From contig JALUTE010000078.1 in the NCBI GenBank assembly GCA_027058255.1, positions 1 to 16,681 on the forward strand: 16,681 nt of DNA, written 5' to 3'. The translations under genes and the position numbers were made by a program. This document shows, piece after piece, positions 7,083 through 13,427 of the stretch (positions within the stretch are counted from its first letter, which is position 1; each line of letters starts with the position of its first letter). The notes below the pieces were generated by a model, which did not search any database, was not told the origin of the DNA, and was given only the letters and a program-made list of their open reading frames with translations. The stretch comes from Methyloligella sp. (lineage in GTDB: Bacteria; Pseudomonadota; Alphaproteobacteria; Rhizobiales; JALUTE01).

Positions 7083-8096
7083 TCAGTCGATCAGAAGGGC
7101 CTCTGTCGGCACGGCGTCATCCCCCTGGCAGGGGCGCACCAGATTGCGGGCGCGCGAGCGCACGGCCCAGCCGATCTCGAGCGTGCTCTGGCCGCCACCA
7201 TTTCTCAGGCGGATGGTGTCGCGTCCCGGAACGGGCAGGGCGCGGTCGGCCGCGGCCAGGGTGTGCAGGCGGGCGATCAGGGCGTGAAGCCGCCAGAACA
7301 GCGGCTCGTGCAGGCGCATCCGGCGCATCAGGCTCTCATGCTTGGTGCCGTCGAGAACGTCCCGCACCAGTTGCTGGGCCTGCGGGTCGCGCGCCGGCGC
7401 AATGTCGGCGATGGCCAGGGCCTCCACGATCACATCGGCGCTCCGGCGGCAGGCCCGCGCCACATGCTCGGCGAGAACGAGCCGCAGGAAATCGCCCACG
7501 AGCTCGGGCAGGCTCTCCCGCGCCTGGGTGACGAAGCGTTCCATGAAGGCGCGCCGGCTCGCGCGGATGCCGCGAAACAGCGCATAATCGAGCGCCGCCG
7601 CCCCGCCCTTGCGGGCGAGCGCCTCGGGCACGATCCAGAGCGAGTAGTCGGGCGTGAAAATGCCGCCATCGCAGGAAAGGCGCGTGTCCTCGAGACGGCA
7701 GGTCTCGTCGGCCATCACATGGCGCGGTGCGGGCCGGTCGTGGCGCAGAAGGTCGATGTCGATGGGCTGGATGAAGCCGGGGCCATCATCGGGCAGGGTG
7801 ATGGCCCGGAAGGCACAGGTCAGCCGGTTGTTGCAGGCATCCGCCTTGCGCTTGAGCCCGCGGAAGGTGACGTCGCCCGCGATGAAGCGCGCAGCCTCGG
7901 ACAGCCCGGTGCTCACATAGCAACCGGTCTCCACGCACAGCACCGGGTCGGCGCCGCGCCCGAGATCCCATTTCTTGCCGTTTGCCTTGACGGGCTGGAG
8001 CACCAGGAGCACCGTCGCCTTGCCGGCATGGGCCGGCAGGGCCGGTGCCGCAAGGGCGAGAACCATGCCCAGAAGTGCGGCCATCGCCTTGATCAT
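7083..8096 (-). CDS. Secreted or periplasmic protein of unknown function with eight cysteines
   Basis: This 337-residue protein begins with a clear signal peptide: a lysine near the start, a hydrophobic core and a likely cut after PAHA at residue 24. The mature part has eight cysteines, six of them in close pairs (C54/C59, C88/C94, C133/C142) plus C216 and C323, which suggests disulfides in the periplasm (inference). I do not recognise the family; the second half looks helical and Arg/Leu-rich. ATG 8096 with GAGG upstream gives the signal peptide at the N-terminus. ATG 8240 in the same frame is an alternative: it overlaps the stop of the SDR gene by ATGA and has AGGAGG 7 bases upstream, but it would put 48 extra residues before the signal. 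Either way the gene appears to be last in the fzlA-queG-SDR run. Confidence 0.75.
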   Translation of the reverse strand: MIKAMAALLGMVLALAAPALPAHAGKATVLLVLQPVKANGKKWDLGRGADPVLCVETGCYVSTGLSEAARFIAGDVTFRGLKRKADACNNRLTCAFRAITLPDDGPGFIQPIDIDLLRHDRPAPRHVMADETCRLEDTRLSCDGGIFTPDYSLWIVPEALARKGGAAALDYALFRGIRASRRAFMERFVTQARESLPELVGDFLRLVLAEHVARACRRSADVIVEALAIADIAPARDPQAQQLVRDVLDGTKHESLMRRMRLHEPLFWRLHALIARLHTLAAADRALPVPGRDTIRLRNGGGQSTLEIGWAVRSRARNLVRPCQGDDAVPTEALLID

Positions 8097-8236
8097 GGGG
8101 CTCAACCTCGTCGTTCCGTCCGTGAACCGGTGAATGACGCGCACCCTTGCGGTGCCGCGCCGTCTGTCGGGGCGCGCGCGTCGGGCTCCTTGCAGGAGAA
8201 ATGCGACCAAATCGCGGAGGCGGGGTGAATGGGCGT

Positions 8237-9175
8237 TCATCGGGCCGCCTCCTCTCGCCTCGGCGCCCCGCTCCCGCTCCCGCCCCCGGCCTCTGCCTCT
8301 GCCATGTCGGCAAGCAGAGCCCTCAGCCCCTCGCGATAGGTCGGGAAGGCGAGGGCAAGGCCCAGCTCGTCATGCATGCGCCGGTTCGAGACGCGCTTGC
8401 TCTCACCCCAGAAGCTGCGGGCCATGTCGGAGAGTTGCGCCTCCTCGAAGGGGATGAGCGGCGGCGGCTCCATGCCCAGCAGGCGGGCGGCATAGGCGAC
8501 CACATCCTCGGGAGGCGCCGGCTCGTCGTCCGCGATGTTGTAGATGGCGCCGGGGCGTGGCGCCGCCATGGAGGCACGCAGCGCCCGGGCGATGTCGTGG
8601 ACATGGGCGCGGTTGAACACCTGGCCCGGCTTGGATATGCGCCGGGCACGCCCTGCGCGCAGTTTCACGAGGGTGTTGCGGCCGGGGCCATAGATGCCTG
8701 GCAGGCGGAAGATGTGCACCGGCGCGCCGTGACGCTCGGCGAAGGTCTGCCAGGCGCGCTCCGCCTCGAGGCGGCGGGCGGCCCGGGCCGTCGCGGGCCG
8801 GGGCTCGGTCTCCTCATCCACCCAGGCGCCGCCATGGTCGCCATAGACGCCGACGGTCGAGAGATAGCCGATCCAGCGCGTGGCGCCCGACGCGGTGCCT
8901 GCGGCGAGTGCGGTCTCGCATGCGGTGAGCGTCGGGTCCCCCGACGGGCCGGGCGGGATGGAGACGAGGATATGGCTGGCGCCGCGCGCGGCCTCCGTGA
9001 GCGCCGGCGATGCGCTCGCGCCGTCGAAGAGCTGCGCCGCGAGGCCCTCGGCGGCAAGACGGGCAACGCCATCGGCGCTGCGGCTGGTGCCGCCCACGCG
9101 CCAGCCATCGGCCGCCAGCATGCGCGCGAGCGTGCGGGCCGTATAGCCGAGGCCGAAGCAGAAAAGCGTGCTCAT
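8237..9175 (-). CDS. Atypical short-chain dehydrogenase/reductase family protein, YeeZ-like
   Basis: This 312-residue protein is a member of the extended or atypical SDR (NAD-dependent epimerase/dehydratase) superfamily. The N-terminal nucleotide-binding stretch is CFGLGYTA at about residues 6-13, followed by GGTSR near 28-32, the serine-containing strand YLSTVGVYGD at 104-113, and RLPGIYGPGRN near 157-167. The usual catalytic YxxxK is not visible; the corresponding region reads ATARAARRLEAE, so it may bind a dinucleotide without being a standard dehydrogenase. The substrate is unknown. Its ATG at 9175 overlaps the queG stop by ATGA, which implies translational coupling, and the same arrangement occurs at its own stop. 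The C-terminus trails into a Gly/Ser/Ala-rich tail. Confidence 0.82.
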   Translation of the reverse strand: MSTLFCFGLGYTARTLARMLAADGWRVGGTSRSADGVARLAAEGLAAQLFDGASASPALTEAARGASHILVSIPPGPSGDPTLTACETALAAGTASGATRWIGYLSTVGVYGDHGGAWVDEETEPRPATARAARRLEAERAWQTFAERHGAPVHIFRLPGIYGPGRNTLVKLRAGRARRISKPGQVFNRAHVHDIARALRASMAAPRPGAIYNIADDEPAPPEDVVAYAARLLGMEPPPLIPFEEAQLSDMARSFWGESKRVSNRRMHDELGLALAFPTYREGLRALLADMAEAEAGGGSGSGAPRREEAAR

Positions 9176-10389
9176 GGTCCGTCCGCCTCCTTGCGGGCTG
9201 CGTCCTCTCTGGCGAGGCGCCATTCCTCGCGCACCGCCGCGTCCTGCTCCTGCGCGAGCCACCAGGCGGCGCCGGCCTCGATCTCGTCCCGCGTGCCGAT
9301 CCGGCCGAGGGCCCAGACGGCCATGGCCCGCACCAGAGGCGAGGCATCGCCGAGATGCGCCCTTATGGCCGGCAGGAGTGCGCGCTCGCCGGAATTGCCT
9401 GCGGCGATCAGCACATTGCGCAGGAAGCGGTCCCGCCCTGCGCGCTTGACGGGCGTGCCCTGAAAGCGGGCGCGAAAGCCCGCCTCGTCGAGGCCGAGCA
9501 GGGCCTCGAGCCGGGGCCGGTCCGTCGCCTCGCGCGCATGCAGGCGCACATCGCGCGCCCTGCGGGCGAACTTGTTCCAGGGACAGACCGCAAGGCAGTC
9601 GTCGCAACCGAAGATGCGATTGCCCATGGCCGGCCTGAGGGCGCGCGCAATATGGCCCTTGTGCTCTATGGTCAGATAGGAGATGCAACGCCGCGCGTCC
9701 AGTTGCCACGGCGCCGGAAAGGCGCGGGTGGGGCAGATGTCCAGGCAGGCGCGGCAGGTGCCGCAGCGCTCGCGGCCGAAGGGCGCGCTCGCCGGCAGGG
9801 GATGCGCGCTGAAGATGGCGCCGAGAAACAGCCAGGAGCCATGGGTGCGCGAGACGAGATTGGTGTGCTTGCCCTGCCAGCCGAGGCCGGCCAGGGCGGC
9901 GAGCGGTTTCTCCATCACCGGGGCGGTATCGACGAATACCTTGACCGCGCGGCCGGTCTCGCGGTGCAGCCAGCCGGCGACCCGCTTGAGGCGCCTCTTG
10001 ATGATGGCGTGATAGTCCTTGCCGCGGGCATAGCAGGAGATGGCGCCATGCCCGACCGGCCCCGCCCCCCGCCCCAAGGGATCTGGCACGATGTCGCCGA
10101 GGGGATCGCGCTCGGGCCCGTAGTTCATCGCCAGCATGACGATGCTCCGCACCTCGGGCCAGAGGGTGCGCGGATCGCGCCGGCGTGCGGCGGTCTCGGC
10201 CATCCAGCTCATGTCGCCATGGCGGCCCCGGGCGAGAAAGGCGTCGAGCCGGGCGCCGGCCTGGGTTCGCCCAAAAGCGTCCGCCGGGGCGATGCCGATG
10301 GCATCGAACCCCGCTGCCCGCGCCTCGCGCTGGAGCGCCGCGACGAGTGCGCTCGGCGATGGCGCCGTGCAGGGGTTGGGTTGGGTCAT
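9172..10389 (-). CDS. queG: Epoxyqueuosine reductase
   Basis: This 405-residue protein carries out the last step of queuosine synthesis, reducing epoxyqueuosine in the anticodon wobble position of GUN tRNAs in the cytosol with cobalamin and two [4Fe-4S] clusters. Visible marks are the catalytic-type aspartate D154 in FVDTAPVMEK, the WQGKHTNLVS segment at 171-180, the first ferredoxin-like motif C209-C212-C215-C219-P, C235, and the second motif C262-C265-C269-P. The C-terminal region near 300-370 has the HEAT-like stretch typical of QueG. The start is uncertain: ATG 10389 and ATG 10416 are both in frame with weak ribosome binding sites. The fzlA stop lies 26-53 bases upstream and the SDR start overlaps the queG stop by ATGA, so these genes probably form one transcript. 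Confidence 0.93.
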   Translation of the reverse strand: MTQPNPCTAPSPSALVAALQREARAAGFDAIGIAPADAFGRTQAGARLDAFLARGRHGDMSWMAETAARRRDPRTLWPEVRSIVMLAMNYGPERDPLGDIVPDPLGRGAGPVGHGAISCYARGKDYHAIIKRRLKRVAGWLHRETGRAVKVFVDTAPVMEKPLAALAGLGWQGKHTNLVSRTHGSWLFLGAIFSAHPLPASAPFGRERCGTCRACLDICPTRAFPAPWQLDARRCISYLTIEHKGHIARALRPAMGNRIFGCDDCLAVCPWNKFARRARDVRLHAREATDRPRLEALLGLDEAGFRARFQGTPVKRAGRDRFLRNVLIAAGNSGERALLPAIRAHLGDASPLVRAMAVWALGRIGTRDEIEAGAAWWLAQEQDAAVREEWRLAREDAARKEADGP

Positions 10390-10442
10390 GATCGTCTCGA
10401 AGGCGTGGTCCGTCATGTGCGACCCGGTGGCCCGCCCGGCTG

Positions 10443-11141
10443 TCAGAAGTCGAGGTCCGGGTAATGGGCGGGCGGTGGCGGCGCCTCGGGCACCCGCTCG
10501 GCCAGGAGAGGGCGGAAGGCAGGGCGCGACTTGATCCGCGCATACCACAGCCTGGCGGCCGGATGGTCGTCCCAGGGCACCTCGCCCAGATAGTCCATCG
10601 CCGAGAGCTCCGCGGCGGCGGCGAAATCGGCAAAGCTCAGCATCTCGCCCGCAAGCCAGTTCCGCTCATTGGTCAGATAAGCCACATAGGAGAGATGATA
10701 GCGCAGATTGTGCCGCGCGGCGCGCAGCACGTCCACGTCGGGCGCCGGATCGGTCCCGGCCCGGAAGCGGCGATAGACCTTCTCCTCGAGCACCGGCAGG
10801 CCCACCTCGTCGTGGAACTTGCGCAGGAACCAGTCCACGAGCCGGCGCACCTCGGCGCGCTCCTCCCGATTGCCAGGAAAGAGGGGCACCGGGCCGCCAT
10901 CGACGGGATGGCGGGTGATCTCCTCGCCCACATATTCCGAGATGGCATAGGTGCCATGCAGGATGAAGCCGGTCTCGAGCGCAAGCACGGGCAACTCTCC
11001 CGCCGGGTTGAGGGCGAGAAAGGCCGGCCCCACGTCCCACGGCTTCATCTCGGCGAGTTCCAGGCCAATGTCGAGCTCGCCGAGAGCAAGCCGGATGGCG
11101 CGCGAGCGCGGGCAGAGCGGATAGTGGGTGAGACGATGCAT
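10443..11141 (-). CDS. fzlA: GST-fold protein resembling the FtsZ-binding division protein FzlA
   Basis: This 232-residue protein has a thioredoxin-like N-terminal domain (LTHYPLCPRSRAIRLALGE, then LNPAGELPVL near 44-53) and an all-helical C-terminal domain with NWLAGEMLSFADFAAAAELS, the usual glutathione transferase fold. The segment DYLGEVPWDDHPAARLWYARIKSRP and the end PAHYPDLDF match my recollection of alphaproteobacterial FzlA, which binds FtsZ filaments and signals to septal wall synthesis and is not thought to act as a glutathione enzyme. The acidic C-terminal tail is functionally important in Caulobacter FzlA. ATG 11141 is preceded by GAGAGG. The long upstream open frame to 11435 is ruled out because it would run through uppP. 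It lies first in a run with queG and is divergent from uppP. Confidence 0.82.
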   Translation of the reverse strand: MHRLTHYPLCPRSRAIRLALGELDIGLELAEMKPWDVGPAFLALNPAGELPVLALETGFILHGTYAISEYVGEEITRHPVDGGPVPLFPGNREERAEVRRLVDWFLRKFHDEVGLPVLEEKVYRRFRAGTDPAPDVDVLRAARHNLRYHLSYVAYLTNERNWLAGEMLSFADFAAAAELSAMDYLGEVPWDDHPAARLWYARIKSRPAFRPLLAERVPEAPPPPAHYPDLDF

Positions 11142-11211
11142 GGCCCTCTCTGTCGGGATGGGCGGGGCCGTGCGCCCGAATCTCGGCGCAGGGCGGTGCC
11201 GCGTGGCCGCA

Positions 11212-11240
11212 TTGGCCCCCGTCCCCCGATCGCGTATAGA
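11212..11240 (+). promoter_or_regulatory. Candidate sigma-70 promoter for uppP
   Basis: TTGGCC at 11212-11217 and TATAGA at 11235-11240 are separated by exactly 17 bases and each matches four of six consensus bases. The predicted start near 11247 leaves an untranslated leader of about 105 bases before uppP. Confidence 0.45.
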
Positions 11241-11262
11241 ACCGGCCGGGGGAATCTGGCAA
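11233..11262 (-). promoter_or_regulatory. Candidate sigma-70 promoter for the fzlA operon
   Basis: Read on the minus strand, TTGCCA (11262-11257, five of six consensus bases) and TATACG (11238-11233) are separated by 18 bases. The -10 overlaps the -10 of the oppositely directed uppP promoter at the same TATA, so polymerase could occupy only one promoter at a time. Confidence 0.42.
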
Positions 11263-11283
11263 GGCTTCAATTCCGCCCCTCCG

Positions 11284-11305
11284 CGCCCCGTGTGCGGACG
11301 GGGCG
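11284..11305 (+). promoter_or_regulatory. GC-rich hairpin in the uppP leader
   Basis: CGCCCCGT (11284-11291) pairs perfectly with ACGGGGCG (11298-11305) around a 6-base loop. GGCGTG (11302-11307), which overlaps the right arm, can instead pair with CACGCC (11322-11327) just upstream of the ribosome binding site. The two folds exclude one another. Chance pairing is common in this base composition, so a regulatory role is speculative. Confidence 0.25.
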
Positions 11306-11352
11306 TGACGGCGCGCCATGCCACGCCGCGCTGGCCCAGGGAGGGAGGCTCC

Positions 11353-12150
11353 ATGTCCATCGAGCAGATCGTCGTCCTTGCGGTGGTGCAGGGCATCACC
11401 GAGTTTCTGCCCATCTCCTCGTCCGGGCATCTCATCCTGGTGCCCTATTTCACGGGCTGGCCGGACCAGGGGCTGGCGACGGACGTGATGGTGCATGTGG
11501 GCTCCCTGGCGGCGGTGCTGGTCTATTTCTGGCGCGATATCGGGCGGCTGCTCGTCGGTGCGTGGGGCCTCCTGCGCGGGCGTGTGGCGCGCGACGGGCT
11601 CCTGGCGCTCTACATCCTCGCCGCCACGATCCCCGCGGTCGTGGTCGGGCTCATCCTGAAGTCGACGGGGCTCATTGACCGCATTCGCGGCATCGAGATC
11701 ATCGCCTGGAACGCCATCATCTTCGGGCTGCTCATGCTGGCGGCGGACTGGTTCGGGCCACGCTTGCGGTCCATGGAGGAGATGCGATTGGGCCCCGCCA
11801 TGGCGATCGGCCTTGCCCAGGCGCTGGCGCTCATTCCCGGCACGAGCCGCTCGGGCGTGACCATGACGGCGGCGCGGATGCTCGGCTTCGAGCGGGCGGA
11901 GGCCGCCCGCTTCTCCTTCCTGCTGGGCATTCCCGCCATCGCCGGGGCGGGGCTGCTCACGGCCAGGGACATGGTGGAGCAGGGTGGCGGCATCCCGCCG
12001 GATGCGCTTCTGGCGGCGGGGCTCACCTTCTTCTCGGCGCTCGCGGCCATCGCCTTTCTCATGGCGCTGCTTCGCCGGGTGAGCTTTCTGCCCTTCGTGC
12101 TCTATCGCCTGGCTCTCGGCGGTTTCCTGCTCTTCCTCGCCTATGGCTGA
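11353..12150 (+). CDS. uppP: Undecaprenyl-diphosphate phosphatase (BacA/UppP)
   Basis: This 265-residue integral inner-membrane protein dephosphorylates undecaprenyl pyrophosphate, recycling the lipid carrier for peptidoglycan and other surface polymers, and confers bacitracin tolerance when abundant. Both family signatures are present: QGITEFLPISSSGH at residues 13-26, including E17, and PGTSRSG at 162-168 with R166. The rest is a series of hydrophobic helices, and the length is normal. ATG 11353 has GGGAGG 4 bases upstream. The frame is open further upstream to 11128, but that part would overlap the fzlA start and lacks membrane character. It is transcribed divergently from fzlA, and linkage of wall-carrier recycling with a division factor makes functional sense. 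A GC-rich hairpin lies in its leader. Confidence 0.95.
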   Translation: MSIEQIVVLAVVQGITEFLPISSSGHLILVPYFTGWPDQGLATDVMVHVGSLAAVLVYFWRDIGRLLVGAWGLLRGRVARDGLLALYILAATIPAVVVGLILKSTGLIDRIRGIEIIAWNAIIFGLLMLAADWFGPRLRSMEEMRLGPAMAIGLAQALALIPGTSRSGVTMTAARMLGFERAEAARFSFLLGIPAIAGAGLLTARDMVEQGGGIPPDALLAAGLTFFSALAAIAFLMALLRRVSFLPFVLYRLALGGFLLFLAYG

Positions 12151-12213
12151 GCCCTGCAGGGCCGATGATCGTCTCTTGGAGACTAGGATGGGAATGGGGC
12201 TGGGGCTGCGGCT

Positions 12214-12232
12214 AGGGTCGCGTCACGACCCT
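12214..12232. terminator. Candidate bidirectional terminator between uppP and the YiiX-like gene
   Basis: AGGGTCG at 12214-12220 pairs with CGACCCT at 12226-12232 around a 5-base loop that holds the stop codon of the minus-strand gene. A 12-base palindrome GCCCTGCAGGGC directly follows the uppP stop (12151-12162), and a short GTCTC-TTG-GAGAC stem lies at 12171-12183. None has a clear T-tract. Confidence 0.38.
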
Positions 12233-13077
12233 TGCGCGCGGGCATCGGCCGGGGCCGCATCTTCGGCACGCTCCCGGGCATTCGCCGCGCTCGGCGTGTC
12301 CGTCTCCGGCTCGGCCCAGGTGAGGGCGCGATAGTCGAACCCCTCCTCGATGGTGGGCTTGATGATGGCGAAATAGGGCGAGAGGTCGAAATCGCGCGGC
12401 GTGAACAGGCTGTGATGGCGAATGTGCAGGATCTCCCTGCGGCTGTAGGGGCTCGCGGCCGGGTGGCTGGGCGCGACGCGCTCGATGCGCGGCAGGATGG
12501 GGTAGCGCACCGACTGGAACGCCTCGGCGATGAGGGTGGAGCAGATCGCGCGGGTGGGCTCGCCCGAGCCGAGGGCGATCATGCGCCGGCGCCAGCGCAC
12601 GGGCACGGGCGGGGTCGGAAAGAGATAGCGCGCGAGATCGATGATGTTGCGGGTGTCGTATTCGAGGCCCAGCCGGTCCACCATGAACTGGACCACCTTG
12701 CGCCGGTCCGCGACCGTGAGCCCCACCGGCCGGCAGATGCGCGTGTTGTAGGTCTCGTATTTCGAGAGCGGCACGGCCACCGCGCCCTCGCCCAGATTGA
12801 CCTCGATCAGCGTCCTGGGCTCGCCGCCATGGGGCGGGGGGCCGAGCGCATCGCCCACATAGAGGGCGGCATGCGACCAGGTGGACTGGGTGAGATATTT
12901 GATGGCGGTCGCGATCTTCTGATTGCCCTCGACAAGGAGCACATCCGCCGGTTGCAGCGTGCGGCGCAGGGTGATGGGATCGGACGGCGTGAACGGCTCA
13001 TAGCCGCTCGAGGGCTCCTCAAGGCGGGCGGCGATGGCCTTGCCGATCCGGTCCAGGAGAGTGTTGAAAAAGCTCAT
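12223..13077 (-). CDS. YiiX/NlpC-P60-like permuted papain-fold protein
   Basis: This 284-residue protein shows the order of conserved residues expected for circularly permuted NlpC/P60 (YiiX/YebB-like) cysteine hydrolases: H69 in STWSHAALYVGD, E92 in TLIEVNLGEG and C179 in AICSTLIAEAF. Related proteins act as amidases or peptidases on wall fragments or lipids; the substrate here is unknown, and relatives in rhizobia are often named only 'lipo-like protein'. There is no signal peptide or lipobox, so a cytoplasmic or membrane-associated location is likely. The last 30 residues are Ala/Glu-rich and probably disordered. ATG 13077 has GGAG 5 bases upstream; an upstream frame open to 13257 lacks support and would reach nearly to the mbfA promoter. 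It is divergent from mbfA and convergent with uppP. Confidence 0.78.
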   Translation of the reverse strand: MSFFNTLLDRIGKAIAARLEEPSSGYEPFTPSDPITLRRTLQPADVLLVEGNQKIATAIKYLTQSTWSHAALYVGDALGPPPHGGEPRTLIEVNLGEGAVAVPLSKYETYNTRICRPVGLTVADRRKVVQFMVDRLGLEYDTRNIIDLARYLFPTPPVPVRWRRRMIALGSGEPTRAICSTLIAEAFQSVRYPILPRIERVAPSHPAASPYSRREILHIRHHSLFTPRDFDLSPYFAIIKPTIEEGFDYRALTWAEPETDTPSAANARERAEDAAPADARAQGS

Positions 13078-13240
13078 TTGCGCTCCGGAAAGACGCCGAG
13101 TCGGGTTTGTCGGAAAGGTCGCGATTCCCGGCCGCATTTGCAAGGGCGGGCGCAACACATCCGCGTGCGGGCGGTGCGCCCCCCGATCCTCGTTTCCCCG
13201 ATCTTCGCTCCCGGCCGCGCAGGGGGGGCTCCCATCGGGG

Positions 13241-13269
13241 TTGAATGTCCAGCTCATGGCCTATATTTA
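13241..13269 (+). promoter_or_regulatory. Candidate mbfA promoter overlapping the iron control element
   Basis: TTGAAT at 13241-13246 and TATTTA at 13264-13269 are 17 bases apart, with four of six bases matching consensus in each. The -10 overlaps the left arm of the iron control element, so a bound regulator would block polymerase directly. Confidence 0.42.
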
Positions 13270-13282
13270 GAATGATTCTAAA
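13266..13282. promoter_or_regulatory. Iron control element (Irr-binding ICE box)
   Basis: TTTAGAATGATTCTAAA matches the rhizobial iron control element TTTAGAA-N3-TTCTAAA without a mismatch, and the symmetry extends to a perfect 19-base palindrome at 13265-13283. In rhizobia the haem-responsive Fur-family regulator Irr binds this motif when iron is low. mbfA, the next gene, is a known Irr-repressed target in Agrobacterium and Bradyrhizobium, which makes this assignment strong. The irr gene itself is not in the window. Confidence 0.9.
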
Positions 13283-13427
13283 TTAATGGGTCTAATGCCG
13301 GTGGGCGGTGGGGCGTCTTCGCATGGCCGCCCGGATATGCAAGAAGGTCGCTGGAAGGGGTCGCGGAGCGGCCTGCCCGTTCGCCGTGACGAGCCCCGGC
13401 GGTTGAGGCCAGGGAGAGGAGAGAGGC

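Larger units (their letters stand above)
13078..13427. other. 350-base divergent regulatory gap between the YiiX-like gene and mbfA
   Basis: No gene is seen in this stretch on either strand. The half near the YiiX-like gene is GC-rich with no convincing promoter on the minus strand. The middle drops sharply in GC around 13260-13290, where the mbfA promoter and the iron control element lie. The 145 bases from the element to the mbfA start would be an untranslated leader ending in a strong ribosome binding site (AGGAG at 13417-13421). Confidence 0.7.

Noticed and set aside
6951..8228. Plus-strand open frame opposite the secreted-protein gene
   Set aside because: There is no signal, domain or ribosome binding site, whereas the minus-strand frame has a signal peptide and paired cysteines.
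8237..10633. A 798-codon minus-strand frame as one fused protein
   Set aside because: Only the last 312 residues form an SDR protein. The preceding part is the out-of-frame reading of queG, which is itself intact in another frame and overlaps the SDR start by ATGA.
10443..11435. A 330-residue version of the FzlA-like protein starting at 11435
   Set aside because: The extra 98 residues would overlap the uppP start and both promoters, have no GST-fold features, and the protein begins naturally at MHRLTHYPLC.
12151..12183. Small palindromes after uppP (GCCCTGCAGGGC and GTCTC-TTG-GAGAC) as separate regulatory sites
   Set aside because: They are short and lack a matching regulator motif; they are better treated as part of the convergent-gene terminator region.
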